A DNA stretch of 64,000 nucleotides from Streptomyces sp. CHD11 (GCF_018638295.1 NZ_JABTTS010000006.1:124001-188000), one strand, 5' to 3'; positions 1 through 13,665 are shown, counted from the stretch's first letter. Numbers and translations: made by a program. The notes: generated from the sequence alone by a model not told the origin.

Positions 1-1
1 C

Positions 2-5359
<5,358 letters not shown>

Positions 5360-5385
5360 TCCCCGTACGGCACTGCGGCTAGTGT

Positions 5386-5415
5386 GAGCCCTCCTGACCG
5401 GAAGCAGGAGGGCTC
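5386..5415 (+). promoter_or_regulatory. Hairpin that contains the RBS of the following isomerase gene
   Basis: An 11-bp perfect stem (5386-5396 with 5405-5415, loop 5397-5404) ends on the base before the ATG at 5416. The AGGAGG Shine-Dalgarno (5406-5411) lies wholly in the 3' arm. It sits 27 bases after the amylase stop, so it could be a terminator for that gene, a translation-blocking structure for the next gene, or both. Confidence 0.6.
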
Positions 5416-5775
5416 ATGCCGCAGATCACCGTCGACTACTCGGACCACCTGGCGGACGGATTCGACCGGCCCGCGTTCGCGCGGGACCTGCACACCGCCG
5501 TGGTGGAGATCGCGGCCGCCAGGCCGCCGGCGTGCAAGACGCGGTTCCGGCGGACCGGGGACGTCGTCGTCGGCACCGACCTCGCGGGCCACGCCCTCGT
5601 GCACGTCCACATCGCCCTGCTGGCCGGCCGCGCCGACGAGACCAAGGCCCGGCTCACCGAGACCGTGCTCGACCTGCTGCGCCAGTACGTCAAGCCCGCC
5701 GGGGGCGTCACGCTGCACACCTCCGCCGAGGTCCGCGACCTGGACCCGTCGTACCGGAAGTCCGAGGGCGAGTAG
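5416..5775 (+). CDS. 5-carboxymethyl-2-hydroxymuconate delta-isomerase (CHMI)-like protein
   Basis: A 119-residue protein of the CHMI family in the tautomerase superfamily. It begins MPQITVDYS, so removal of Met would leave the N-terminal proline that is the catalytic base in this superfamily. The family isomerises a ring-cleavage product in homoprotocatechuate (4-hydroxyphenylacetate) breakdown. Other conserved-looking features are a VHVHIALL strand, an LxxxVLDLLRQYVKP helix and a short charged tail. The length is close to bacterial CHMI proteins. No other homoprotocatechuate gene is nearby, so the substrate is uncertain and it may be a stand-alone tautomerase. The AGGAGG before the ATG fixes the start but is paired in a hairpin. 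Confidence 0.8.
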   Translation: MPQITVDYSDHLADGFDRPAFARDLHTAVVEIAAARPPACKTRFRRTGDVVVGTDLAGHALVHVHIALLAGRADETKARLTETVLDLLRQYVKPAGGVTLHTSAEVRDLDPSYRKSEGE

Positions 5776-5792
5776 GTCCGCGCCGGGCGGGA

Positions 5793-6230
5793 TCAGGACA
5801 GGCCCGGACGGTTCAGCCACGCCGGCCGCACCGGGATCCCGTCCTCGTCCTTCTCGTCCGGATCGAACACCGGCGCGGCCGGTGTGGCAGGCGGGGCCGG
5901 GGGCGCCGGGGCGGGTCCCGCGGCCACCGGCTCGGGAGCGGGCGGCGCGTCGGAGTCGGTCAGCAGTTCGCCCACGGTGAACCGGCTGGCGAACGTCTGC
6001 CACGAGCCGTCGACCACGAGCAGGAACCCGTCGGCGGTCCGCAGCAGCCGGCGGCGGCGCCGGCCTGCCGGGTGCTCCGGGAAGTAGTCGCGCGCCAGCC
6101 GCTCCAGCTCGGCGAGCGCCGCCTCCCGGGACCCCAGGACATGCACCAGCACCTCGGCCACCGTGTGCTTGCGCTGCCCGATCCCCCGCGTCGTCTCGAC
6201 GACGAGAGCCCAGGTCGTCGCGGTGCTCAC
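5793..6230 (-). CDS. Hypothetical protein coupled to the TetR gene
   Basis: A 145-residue protein of unknown function. The first 90 residues look globular: an ATTWALVVET strand, a helix with AALAELERLARDYF, a basic RRRRRLLRTADGFLLVVDG stretch and WQTFASRFTVGELL. The rest is a Pro/Ala linker ending DEKDEDGIPVRPAWLN. The GTG start at 6230 overlaps the TetR stop as GTGA, which argues for translational coupling and a shared transcript. I do not recognise a domain. The tight link suggests a role connected to whatever the regulator controls, but nothing in the sequence shows what that is. Confidence 0.75.
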   Translation of the reverse strand: MSTATTWALVVETTRGIGQRKHTVAEVLVHVLGSREAALAELERLARDYFPEHPAGRRRRRLLRTADGFLLVVDGSWQTFASRFTVGELLTDSDAPPAPEPVAAGPAPAPPAPPATPAAPVFDPDEKDEDGIPVRPAWLNRPGLS

Positions 6231-6922
6231 GTGCCCGCCAGCGCGATCAGCCGGACCGCCAGATCGGTGAACGGGCCGTCGCCCGGCTCGTTGCGGAGCA
6301 GCCCCCGCAGCAGCGCGGCCAGCTCCTCGTCGCGGGCCGCGGCGACGGCGGCGAGCGCGGCGAAGTCCTGCACGAGCTGCGCCTCCAGCTCCTCGCGCGG
6401 CACCCGCCGCCCGTCCAGCCAGATCAGCGCGGTCGACTCGACGAGCGAGATCCAGGACCGTACGACGAGCTCCAGCCGGGCCGGCACCGGGCCTTCCACC
6501 CCCAGGTGCGCCAGCATCTGCTCGTACCCCGCCTGCCGTACGGAGTCGATCAGCGCGTTGGTGGCCGAGGAACCCACCGCCGGACCGCCGCGCATCAGGG
6601 CGGCGAATCCGGGGCCGTGGCTGTCGACGAAGTCGAAGAACCGGGCCATCACCCGCCGCAGCCGCGATCCGAGCGGCCCTTCGTGCGGTTCCATGAACCG
6701 GGACGCCAGATCTTCCGAGGCGCGCCTCAACGCCGCCTCGTACAGGCTGAGTTTGCCGGGGAAGTAGTGGTAGACCAGCGGGCGCGAGATGCCCGCACGC
6801 GACGCTATCTCGTCGATGGAGACCTCGTCGGGGGAGCGCCGGCTGAACAGTTCGAGGGCTACGCCGATCAACTGCTGCCGTCGCTCCTCGACTCCCATTC
6901 TGCGACGTACCCCGGTGGTCAT
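6227..6922 (-). CDS. TetR family transcriptional regulator
   Basis: A 231-residue one-component regulator. The N-terminal helix-turn-helix spans about residues 12-60: RRQQLIGVALELFSRR, then the recognition segment VSIDEIASRAGISRPLVYHYF, the classic TetR signature. The all-helical C-terminal half is the presumed ligand and dimer domain. The ATG at 6922 has an AAGG eight or nine bases upstream. The next gene on this strand starts inside its stop codon. The target is unknown; autoregulation through the 6923-7028 gap is the usual arrangement for the family but no clear operator was identified. Confidence 0.92.
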   Translation of the reverse strand: MTTGVRRRMGVEERRQQLIGVALELFSRRSPDEVSIDEIASRAGISRPLVYHYFPGKLSLYEAALRRASEDLASRFMEPHEGPLGSRLRRVMARFFDFVDSHGPGFAALMRGGPAVGSSATNALIDSVRQAGYEQMLAHLGVEGPVPARLELVVRSWISLVESTALIWLDGRRVPREELEAQLVQDFAALAAVAAARDEELAALLRGLLRNEPGDGPFTDLAVRLIALAGT

Positions 6923-7028
6923 GCGAACACCTTACCGATCGATTCCGGCCTCGAACCGTCCGGACCGGCCCACGGGGTTCACCGGGTCGTCGCAACCAGC
7001 CGGTCGTCCGCCCGTCCTCCGGTTCGCG

Positions 7029-7541
7029 TCACTCGTCGGCGGGCTCGACGAGCAGACGCGCGTAGTTCGCCATCGAACGCTGGTATCGGGGCAGATGCGC
7101 CGCGAGCGCGCCGAGCACCAGCGAGAGCCCTTCGCGGTCCCGGCCGAGACTCGACAGGCACAGGGCGAGGCAGGCCCGTACGGCGTCGTCCAGTTCGTCG
7201 GACCCGGCGACGAGTTCGGGTGCCAGCAGGTGCACGCCCTCCTCCGCCCGGCCGGTGTTCCGCAGGGAACTGGCCAGCTGGATCTTCGCCCGCCGTGCCT
7301 TGTGGCGGTCGAGGCCCGCCGGCCCGCCGTCGAGCGCCTGCCGGTAGAGCGGCACCGCCCGGTCCGGGTGCCCCGTCGAGTCCCAGGCGCAGGCACGCTC
7401 GAAGGCGCCCAGCGGGCTGTCCGCGGGCAGCTCGGCGGCGAGCGCGTCGATGGTGGCCCGGAAGGCCGGCGCGTCCTCCTCGGCGTGGGTGTCGAAGGCG
7501 GCCCAGGCGGCGGCCACACGGTCTTCCCAGTCGCTGTTCAT
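7029..7541 (-). CDS. Tetratricopeptide-repeat-like protein
   Basis: A 170-residue helical protein with degenerate TPR spacing. Successive helix pairs include PLGAFERACAWDSTGHPDRA, VPLYRQALDGG, KIQLASSLRNTGRAEEG and RACLALCLSSLGRDREG. This resembles the family of small actinobacterial TPR proteins that act as protein-protein adaptors. The start was chosen at the ATG at 7541 (MNSDWED) because the longer frame to 7601 adds a stretch with no family-like character. No signal peptide or membrane helix is present, so it should be cytoplasmic. Function unknown. Confidence 0.78.
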   Translation of the reverse strand: MNSDWEDRVAAAWAAFDTHAEEDAPAFRATIDALAAELPADSPLGAFERACAWDSTGHPDRAVPLYRQALDGGPAGLDRHKARRAKIQLASSLRNTGRAEEGVHLLAPELVAGSDELDDAVRACLALCLSSLGRDREGLSLVLGALAAHLPRYQRSMANYARLLVEPADE

Positions 7542-7688
7542 CGCGCCACCGTCGCATGCGCGTCCGGGGATCGCAGCGGAATTGAGCGTTGCGGGTCCCA
7601 CAGCCGTATCGAAGGCGGAGAGCCCCCCGCCGGGGCTCCGTGCGGCGTGTCGCCGTCACGATGTCGCCGTCAAGGACCGGAGGAACAC

Positions 7689-8120
7689 ATGAGGGTGACC
7701 CGACCGATGCTCGCGCTGACCGGCGCGGTGGCGGCCCTGGCGCTGGCGGGCTGCGGATCCGGCGGCGACGGCGAGGACCAGGCGCCGCCCACCGCGACCG
7801 GCAGCCTGGAGCACCTGGCCGCCGAGGCGAAGTGCGAGCCGAACATGCAGACCGACGCCGACACCATCCGCCAGGCCCTGTGCGGGAAGGGCAAGGAGAA
7901 GTACGTCCTCGCCACCTTCGCCACCGACCGCGGCCAGCGCGAGTGGCTCAACACGGCCAAGGACTACGGCGGTTACTACCTCGTGGGCCGCAAGTGGGTC
8001 GCCGTCGGCGAGGAGCGGACCGTGACGGCCCTGCAGGGGACGCTCGGCGGCACCATGGAGGAAGGCTCCGAGCACATGAACCCCGGCGGCAGCCACAACC
8101 AGGGCGGCCACCACGGCTGA
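7689..8120 (+). CDS. Putative lipoprotein
   Basis: A 143-residue exported lipoprotein. The signal peptide is short (MRVTRPMLALTGAVAALA) with lipobox LAGC, so Cys21 would be lipidated. The mature part opens with a Gly/Asp/Pro linker, then a domain with two further Cys residues (AKCEPN and ALCGKGKE), which could form a disulfide. The C-terminus is Gly/His-rich (MNPGGSHNQGGHHG) and might bind metal. A GGAGG lies seven or eight bases before the ATG. It is convergent with the DUF1996 gene across a strong terminator. Function unknown. Confidence 0.85.
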   Translation: MRVTRPMLALTGAVAALALAGCGSGGDGEDQAPPTATGSLEHLAAEAKCEPNMQTDADTIRQALCGKGKEKYVLATFATDRGQREWLNTAKDYGGYYLVGRKWVAVGEERTVTALQGTLGGTMEEGSEHMNPGGSHNQGGHHG

Positions 8121-8162
8121 CCCGGCGGCCGCGAGCACACGGGGAGCACACAGGAGGACACG

Positions 8163-8200
8163 AAGAGGCCGGCGGTGGGATCTCCCACCGCCGGCCTCTT
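8163..8200. terminator. Bidirectional terminator, 18-bp stem
   Basis: Perfect inverted repeat, arms 8163-8180 and 8183-8200, with AAGAGG at one end and CCTCTT at the other. It lies between the convergent lipoprotein and DUF1996 genes and can serve both. Confidence 0.9.
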
Positions 8201-8203
8201 CCG

Positions 8204-8243
8204 TTGACTACCGGGCTACCGGGCTACCGGGTCACCGGGCTAC
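8204..8243. repeat. Short tandem CTACCGGG-type repeat
   Basis: About four imperfect copies of an 8-9 base CTACCGGG/TCACCGGG unit sit between the terminator and the end of the DUF1996 gene; the last reaches its stop codon. Probably neutral slippage sequence. Confidence 0.6.
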
Positions 8244-9736
8244 TGGCAGTCCTGGCCGCTGTTGATGCACTCGACCATCTGGTTCATCAGGTCCTCGTCG
8301 AAGAAGTTGATGAAGTCGTTGTGGTCGGTGAGCGGCTTGTGCAGCTGCTCCGGGAAGGAGTCCAGCGCGAACGGGTTCACGACCTGCCCGTTCTCGATCT
8401 GCGGGGCCGGGATGTTGTCGTAGACCAGGCGGACCTGGAGCTGCGGGATGGCCTGGAAGCCGTTCGAGCAGGTGCCGTCCGGCTCGACGAAGTCCATGTG
8501 CGTCCGGTGGTTGGCACTGTCGGTGTTCTGACCGTCCCAGCAGCTCTGGAAGTTGGACGTCCGGACCACGCCGCTGCCCTCGGGGCAGATCGGGTACTTG
8601 TCCGTCACCTGACGGTCCTCGAAGCCGGTGCAGCTCCACGCCGTGTTGGCGTTGCCCGGGCCGTTGGTGAAGGACTTGGCGTCACCGGTGATGATACGCA
8701 GCGCCCTCGGCATGGCGACGACGTCGCTCGTCCGGTTGCCGACGAACTTCAGCTCCGCCGCGGTGGGCGCGACGATCTTGCCGACGTTGCCGTCCTGGCC
8801 ACCGCCCGGCTGGTCCTGGTCGATCTCCTGCGTACCGTCCTGGATCCGCAGCACCGGCCAGAAGTAGGTCGACCTGTCGCCCTGGTTCTGGCACGTGGTC
8901 TCGCCGTTGGCCAGGTCCTCGTCGCTCGCGAAGGCGGTGTTGGCCTGGTTGCCGACGTAGTCGTGATGGTGCTGGGCACCGTTGCTGACACCGGGAGCGG
9001 CGATCACGTTGTCCGAGTTGCGCAGCCCGTTCTCGTTGGTGCCGCAGTCGGTGGTGAAGGTGCCGGTCGAGCCGCCGTCACCGTTGGCCGCCAGCCCGTT
9101 GGGCAGGTTGCGGGAGTTCGGCGGGACGTCCTCGATCCTGATGAAGTCGTCCGCGACGGGGCCGTTCTGCGCCTGTCCGCCGTTGCCCTGCTCGCCGCCG
9201 TTGTCCTGGCCGCCGTCGTTGTCCTGGCCGCCGTCACCCTGGTCCTGGCCGCCACCGCCCTGATCGACGGGAACGCCCTGGCACGGGGCGAACCGGCCGA
9301 AGTCGCGCGGTGCCTTGCCGCCCGCCCGGTTGATGTTGATGTTGATCCGGTCCAGCGTGGCCGTCCGCTTGGACTTCAGCGGCCCGAGGATGGCGTTGTC
9401 GACATAGCCGGCGTCGCCGGCCTGGGCCTGGCGTGTCTCCGCCAGACGCGTGTAGGCCTCGGTGATCTGCCGGTCGAGCCGCGCCAGTTCCCTGGCGACG
9501 CCCTTGCGGGCACTGCGCGGCACCTGCGTCAGCCTCTGGCCGACGTCCGGACAGTTGATCGTCGCGACCTGCGCGTTCCGCGATTTCGTCCGGTTGTGGT
9601 GACCTCCGTTGTCCTCGTGCGCCGAGGCGTAGAAGTTGGCCCAGACCAGCCCGCCCCCACCGAGCGCCAGGGCCGCCGCCCCGGCTGTCACCTTGGTGGC
9701 CAGTGGCATACGGCGTTTTCTTGTGTTGCGTCCCAT
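8240..9736 (-). CDS. Secreted DUF1996 domain protein
   Basis: A 498-residue exported protein. The N-terminus has a basic stretch ([15 protein letters not shown]) and a hydrophobic segment typical of a Sec or Tat signal or anchor. Residues about 50-150 form a helical region, followed by a Gly/Gln/Asn/Asp-rich linker ([16 protein letters not shown] repeats), and then a DUF1996 domain starting near [13 protein letters not shown]1996 hallmarks include the His cluster [10 protein letters not shown], the STYFWPV strand and a C-terminal half with several Cys. The domain occurs in secreted fungal and actinomycete proteins; its function is unknown. The start at 9736 is supported by AGGAG six bases upstream. 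Confidence 0.88.
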   Translation of the reverse strand: MGRNTRKRRMPLATKVTAGAAALALGGGGLVWANFYASAHEDNGGHHNRTKSRNAQVATINCPDVGQRLTQVPRSARKGVARELARLDRQITEAYTRLAETRQAQAGDAGYVDNAILGPLKSKRTATLDRINININRAGGKAPRDFGRFAPCQGVPVDQGGGGQDQGDGGQDNDGGQDNGGEQGNGGQAQNGPVADDFIRIEDVPPNSRNLPNGLAANGDGGSTGTFTTDCGTNENGLRNSDNVIAAPGVSNGAQHHHDYVGNQANTAFASDEDLANGETTCQNQGDRSTYFWPVLRIQDGTQEIDQDQPGGGQDGNVGKIVAPTAAELKFVGNRTSDVVAMPRALRIITGDAKSFTNGPGNANTAWSCTGFEDRQVTDKYPICPEGSGVVRTSNFQSCWDGQNTDSANHRTHMDFVEPDGTCSNGFQAIPQLQVRLVYDNIPAPQIENGQVVNPFALDSFPEQLHKPLTDHNDFINFFDEDLMNQMVECINSGQDCQ

Positions 9737-9803
9737 GGAACTCCTCTTGACCTTCCTTGCGGGGGCACCATTGCGGGGCATTGAGCGGCCCGACAGGAGT
9801 GAA

Positions 9804-9848
9804 GCGGCTCCCTTGATTACGGGAGCCGCCCCACGGGTGTTCACCCGT
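9804..9848. promoter_or_regulatory. Two adjacent hairpins upstream of the DUF1996 gene
   Basis: A 9-bp stem (9804-9812 with 9821-9829) is followed by a 7-bp stem (9833-9839 with 9842-9848, ACGGGTG/CACCCGT). They lie 70-110 bases upstream of the DUF1996 start, inside its probable leader or promoter. They could be an attenuator, an operator or the terminator of a lost gene. Confidence 0.4.
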
Positions 9849-9952
9849 CCCGGAAATCGATGAGAAGTCAGTACCGCCACACCGGTTTCAACACCCCTCG
9901 CAGCACCGGGAGTTGCGGATCACCCACAGGGGGTGAAGCGGTGGGTCCGGTT

Positions 9953-10225
9953 TTACCGGCCGTGGTCGGGATGGGCGAGAACCGCCGGCACGCGCCGGTT
10001 GCCGCCGTCCGGCACCTGAAGACCCGGTTCGGCGAAGACGCCGGCGGTGTGCTCGGCGATCGCCCGTTCCGTCACCGCCGTCCGGCCCGTGACCGCGGCG
10101 TTGGTCCGCCCCTGCGCCGTCGGCTCCAGCCCCTCCGCCTCCGGGGCGGCAGGCGCGTGAGCGGCCGGTCGCCGCCCGACTGCCGCGCGGGCAACTGCCG
10201 CCCCGCCCGTGCCGTCGGCCGGCAA
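9953..10225 (-). pseudogene. Possible decayed gene remnant (weak)
   Basis: The 9737-10244 gap holds no convincing gene. A 90-codon minus-strand frame contains VTGRTAVTERAIAEHTAGVF, which resembles the C-terminal end of NmrA-like/SDR oxidoreductases (a TGRxxxTxxxFxxxH pattern). There is no plausible start, RBS or Rossmann motif, so it would be a 3' remnant at best. Chance similarity is possible. Confidence 0.2.
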
Positions 10226-10244
10226 CTCCTGCGCGCGGAGCCGG

Positions 10245-11255
10245 CTACACCCCCCGGGCCACGCCCAGTACCTTCGCCTCCACCGCCGGATCGAGTCCCT
10301 TCGACGTCCGGTCCGGGCGCTGGGGCGCGGTGCCGCCGATCCCCGTCAGCCAGCGCCAGGTGTCGGCCACGGTCTCCGCGACCGGCCGGCAGCGCAGTCC
10401 GGCCGCGACCGCCCGGGAGACGTCCGCCGAGTGCAGCGCGTCGTGCAGGTCGCTGCCCGGCGGCACCCACACCGGGAGCTGCGTCCACGGTTCGATGCCC
10501 GCCTCCAGGACCACCTCCGGCGGCGTCCACCGCAGCTCGGCCGGTCCGCCGGTCGCCCGCACACAGGCCTCGAGCAGCTCGCCCGTCGTCGCGTGCCCCT
10601 GCGGGGAGACAACGCTGTACGGCCCGCTCAGCCCCTGCTCGGCCGTGCCGAGGATCCACTGGGCGAGGTCGCGCACATCCACGTACTGCAGCGGCAGGTC
10701 GCGCGGCCCGGGGGCGAGGACCGGGCCGCCGCGCGCCATCCGGTTCAGCCACCAGGGCAGCCGCCCCACGTTCTCGTACGGCCCCAGGATCAGCCCCGCC
10801 CGCACCAGCACCGACCGGTCCGCGCCGAAGGCGTCCACGGCGGCCAGCTCGCCGCCCCGCTTGTCCCGCGCGTAGTCCGTGAGATCCGCGTCCGGGGACG
10901 CGCCGTCCACCACCGGAGCGTCCTCGGTGTACCCGGCGGGGCGCGGCCACTCGTACACCGAGCAGCTCGACACGTACACGTGACGCCCGGCCCGGCCGCG
11001 CAGCAGCCGCGCCGCGTCCCGCACCGCGCCCGGCGCGGCCGACCAGGTGTCGACGACAACGTCCCACTCACCGGGGTCCTCGTCGAGCGCGGCCAGACCG
11101 CCGGGCGCGGTGCGGTCGCCCAGCAGCGTCCGCACGCCCGCCGGAGCCTCGTGCCGGCCCCGGTGGAAGACGGTCACCTCCCAGCCCCGCCCGACGGCCG
11201 CCTCGGCGACGGCCCGGCCCACGAACTCCGTACCACCCAGCAACAGAAGTCTCAT
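10245..11255 (-). CDS. NAD-dependent epimerase/dehydratase family protein
   Basis: A 336-residue extended-SDR protein. The N-terminus MRLLLLGGTEFVGRAV carries the Rossmann GGTxFxG motif of the atypical sugar-epimerase/isoflavone-reductase-like group. Downstream are an acidic loop with DPGEWDVVVDTW, a YVSSCSVYEWPRP stretch around the active-site Ser/Tyr, and YARDKRGGE with the Tyr-x-x-x-Lys pair. It probably binds NAD(P); the substrate is unknown. The ATG at 11255 was chosen because upstream codons are low-complexity and the Rossmann strand begins here. Cytoplasmic, transcribed alone as far as can be seen. Confidence 0.88.
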   Translation of the reverse strand: MRLLLLGGTEFVGRAVAEAAVGRGWEVTVFHRGRHEAPAGVRTLLGDRTAPGGLAALDEDPGEWDVVVDTWSAAPGAVRDAARLLRGRAGRHVYVSSCSVYEWPRPAGYTEDAPVVDGASPDADLTDYARDKRGGELAAVDAFGADRSVLVRAGLILGPYENVGRLPWWLNRMARGGPVLAPGPRDLPLQYVDVRDLAQWILGTAEQGLSGPYSVVSPQGHATTGELLEACVRATGGPAELRWTPPEVVLEAGIEPWTQLPVWVPPGSDLHDALHSADVSRAVAAGLRCRPVAETVADTWRWLTGIGGTAPQRPDRTSKGLDPAVEAKVLGVARGV

Positions 11256-11326
11256 ACCGGGGACTCTGCCCGTCCGGGCGGCGGGACGGAACGGCGCTCT
11301 GCTGACGGCAGACCGGGCCGTGCGGC

Positions 11327-11506
11327 TCAGCGGCCGGCCGGCGGGACGTACGTGCGGCCGACCCCGCGCACCGTGCGGATCGTGTCCCGGGCGAGCAGTT
11401 CCAGCTCCGGGTGGGTCTCCAGGTGGGTGAGGACGCTTTCGCGCGAAGGGTCCGCCGAGGACGTACGCGGTGGGCGGCGGCCGGAGGCCTGGAGGGGGTC
11501 CGGGCG
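11327..11506 (-). pseudogene. Remnant resembling the C-terminus of a winged-helix regulator
   Basis: Within the 11256-11706 gap, a minus-strand frame ends at a TGA (11327-11329) and is open for about 59 codons but has no ATG or GTG. It encodes ESVLTHLETHPELELL, then RDTIRTVRGVGRTYV. The IRTVRGVG motif is typical of the last strands of OmpR/PhoB-type DNA-binding domains. The missing start and N-terminus suggest a decayed regulator gene or a chance resemblance. Confidence 0.35.
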
Positions 11507-11651
11507 TCAGCGGGCCGGCGCGTACGCCGCGCGACAACGCACCCGGTCGAAGCCGTGGTGCCGGCGGGACGGCCGGAACGGCTCGAGGTCACTGGGCCTC
11601 GTCGCACCGCACTTCCGGTGGCCGGCCATGTCCCCATCGACGCAGACGACG

Positions 11652-11687
11652 CGAGGGGCGCCCGCCGTGAACGGCGGACGCCCCTCG
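11652..11687 (-). terminator. glnII terminator
   Basis: A 16-bp stem (11652-11667 with 11672-11687) and TGAA loop just after the glnII stop. The single mismatch is a G-U pair in the minus-strand RNA, which indicates it acts on glnII transcripts. Confidence 0.85.
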
Positions 11688-11706
11688 TGAGGACCGCGGG
11701 ACGGGG

Positions 11707-12735
11707 TCAGACCTGGCCGGCCTTCTCCAGCGCGGTGCAGCACGTGTCGACCAGCAGACGGGTCACCAGGTACGGGTCGACGTTGGCGTTCGGACGGCGG
11801 TCCTCGATGTATCCCTTGCCGTCCTTCTCGACCTGCCACGGGATGCGCACCGAGGCGCCGCGGTCGGAGACGCCGTAGGAGTACTCGTTCCACGGGGCGG
11901 TCTCGTGCAGGCCGGTGAGGCGGTCGTCGATGCCGGCACCGTAGTTCTTGACGTGGTCCAGCGGCTTGGAGCCCTCACCGAGGGACTCGCAGGCGGTGAT
12001 GATCGCCTCGTACCCCTCGCGCATGGCCCGGGTGGAGAAGTTGGTGTGCGCGCCCGCACCGTTCCAGTCACCCTTGACCGGCTTGGGGTCCAGGGTGGCG
12101 GAGACGCCGAAGTCCTCGGCTGTGCGGTACAGCAGCCAGCGGGCCACCCAGAGCTGGTCGGAGACCGTCAGCGGGGCCAGCGGGCCGACCTGGAACTCCC
12201 ACTGGCCCGGCATGACCTCGGCGTTGATGCCGGAGATGCCCAGGCCCGCCTTCAGGCAGTTCTCCAGGTGCGCCTCGACGACGTCACGGCCGAAGATCTC
12301 GTCGGAGCCGACACCGCAGTAGTAGCCGCCCTGCGCGGCCGGGAAACCGCCCTCGGGGAAGCCGAGCGGGCGGGCACCCTGGAAGAAGGTGTACTCCTGC
12401 TCGATACCGAAGACGGGTTCCTGGTCGGCGAACTTGCCGGCCACCTCGGTCAGCGCGGCCCGGGTGTTGGACTCGTGCGGCGTCATGTCCGTGTTCAGGA
12501 CCTCGCACAGCACCAGGACGTCGTCGCCGCCGCGGATGGGGTCCGGGCAGACGAAGACCGGCTTGAGAACGCGGTCGGAGGCGTGCCCCTCGGCCTGGTT
12601 GGTGGAGGACCCGTCGAAGCCCCAGATCGGCAGGTCCGCGCCCTTGGAGCCGTCGTCCATGATCTTCGTCTTGGAACGCAGCTTGGCGGTCGGCTGGGTG
12701 CCGTCGATCCAGATGTACTCGGCCTTGAAGCTCAC
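11707..12735 (-). CDS. glnII: Glutamine synthetase, type II
   Basis: ATP-dependent ligation of ammonium to glutamate in the cytoplasm. The 342-residue length and eukaryote-like sequence identify the short type II enzyme that Streptomyces carries alongside GlnA. Visible motifs: FKAEYIWIDG at the N-terminus, GFDGSSTNQAEG, FGIEQEYTFF, NGAGAHTNFS (ATP/glutamate binding) and RRPNANVDPY (catalytic Arg region). It lacks the adenylylation Tyr region of GlnA. The GTG at 12735 (VSFKAEY) was preferred over the ATG at 12744 because GAAGGA is correctly spaced for it and the family starts at this point. A four-half-site GlnR-like operator lies about 90 bases upstream. Confidence 0.95.
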   Translation of the reverse strand: MSFKAEYIWIDGTQPTAKLRSKTKIMDDGSKGADLPIWGFDGSSTNQAEGHASDRVLKPVFVCPDPIRGGDDVLVLCEVLNTDMTPHESNTRAALTEVAGKFADQEPVFGIEQEYTFFQGARPLGFPEGGFPAAQGGYYCGVGSDEIFGRDVVEAHLENCLKAGLGISGINAEVMPGQWEFQVGPLAPLTVSDQLWVARWLLYRTAEDFGVSATLDPKPVKGDWNGAGAHTNFSTRAMREGYEAIITACESLGEGSKPLDHVKNYGAGIDDRLTGLHETAPWNEYSYGVSDRGASVRIPWQVEKDGKGYIEDRRPNANVDPYLVTRLLVDTCCTALEKAGQV

Positions 12736-12826
12736 GGTCCACATCCTTCGGGGTGGGGCTGACGCTGGTGCGGGTGCTGCGGCACTGGGGCGCCGCCGTC
12801 GATGGCACGCAGCTTGTCAACAGGCG

Positions 12827-12864
12827 ATTTCCCGGCCATTGCCCGCATGTGAACCCCGTGTTAC
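12827..12864 (-). promoter_or_regulatory. GlnR operator upstream of glnII
   Basis: On the minus strand: GTAAC-N6-TTCAC-N6-GCAAT-N6-GAAAT, four half-sites with exactly six bases between each. This matches the known actinomycete GlnR arrangement (gTnAc-N6-GaAAc, repeated). A TTGACA (12820 to 12815) follows 6 bases downstream. GlnR activates or represses nitrogen genes; the glnA operator in this window has the same geometry. Confidence 0.8.
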
Positions 12865-12874
12865 CGGACGTCGG

Positions 12875-12915
12875 CCCGTCCCGCCCCACTCTGTGAGTGC
12901 GCGGGGCGGGACGGG
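12875..12915 (-). terminator. Terminator of the secreted-protein gene at 13003-13665
   Basis: A perfect 13-bp stem, 12875-12887 (CCCGTCCCGCCCC) with 12903-12915 and a 15-base loop. It lies just downstream of the minus-strand gene ending at 13003 and directly before the glnII operator, insulating glnII. A weaker imperfect hairpin sits at about 12952-12980. Confidence 0.75.
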
Positions 12916-13002
12916 GCTGTATGCGACGGCTCAGGACAGCACAGGAAGAAGCCCGCCGCTCCCGACCGTGAGCAGCGGGCCCCCCGGGAGGGAATCCGGG
13001 CC

Positions 13003-13665
13003 TTACCCCACCTTCTCGATCACCGCGCGGCGGATCACGAACTTGCCGGCCTCACGGACCTGCTCGTAGGCCGCGTTGTTGAGCAGCACACAGCTGCCGG
13101 ACACCGAGGTGACCTCCACCGTCGTGGACTTGTTGTTGTCCAGGTTGGTGACCTTCAGCTTCGTCCCGGCCGGGAACTGGTTGCTGGACGCCGCCGGGGC
13201 GCCGTCCTCACCGGAGAGGGTGACGGTCGACCCGTTGCACACCTGCTCACCGGCGGCCTGCCCGGCACCTGCTCCCTGGCCGCCCGCGGCCGGCTGCGAG
13301 GGCGCGGGCTGTGCGGGCTGCTCCGGCTGTGCGGTCTGGGAGCCCTGAGCCGACTCCCCAACCGTGCACCCGGACGCCTCCTGCTGGAGCTGGATCTGCG
13401 CGATGACCGCCTCGCGGTTGGCGATCCGCGCCTCGGACTGGGCGTCGGGGGCCGCCCGCTGGCCCTCGATGAACCTCTCGTTGTTGCCGAGCGCGGTGGC
13501 CAGCCCCTGACAGACGGTCGAGTCCGCCGCCGACTTGGTGGCGGCCGCCGGCGGGGTGGCGTTCGACGTCGTCGCCATGAGGAAGGCGCCGCCTCCCGCC
13601 ACCGTGGCGGCGCTGAGCAGCAGCGCGAGCTTCTTCTTGGGACCGAGTGATCTCCTGCGCGACAT
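13003..13665 (-). CDS. Secreted protein with possible RlpA-like double-psi beta-barrel
   Basis: A 220-residue exported protein. Signal peptide: KKKLALLLSAATVAGGGAF with likely cleavage at SNA-TP. Residues about 40-110 are helical with two Cys (TVCQGLATAL and ASGCTVGE). A Gln/Pro/Ala/Gly linker follows, then a C-terminal domain with PAGTKLKVTNLDNNKSTTVE and LLNNAAYEQV. The pattern GTxVxVTNLxNxxSxxVxV followed by a late L-N/S-xAAxxxx helix recalls RlpA/expansin-like barrels, which bind or cut peptidoglycan. The catalytic Asp expected near the end of the barrel is not obvious, so binding rather than cleavage is more likely. AGGAGG before the ATG supports the start. Confidence 0.75.
   Translation of the reverse strand: MSRRRSLGPKKKLALLLSAATVAGGGAFLMATTSNATPPAAATKSAADSTVCQGLATALGNNERFIEGQRAAPDAQSEARIANREAVIAQIQLQQEASGCTVGESAQGSQTAQPEQPAQPAPSQPAAGGQGAGAGQAAGEQVCNGSTVTLSGEDGAPAASSNQFPAGTKLKVTNLDNNKSTTVEVTSVSGSCVLLNNAAYEQVREAGKFVIRRAVIEKVG

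Noticed and set aside
5416..5775. Homoprotocatechuate degradation operon
   Set aside because: Only the isomerase-like gene is present; neighbours are an amylase and a TetR unit.
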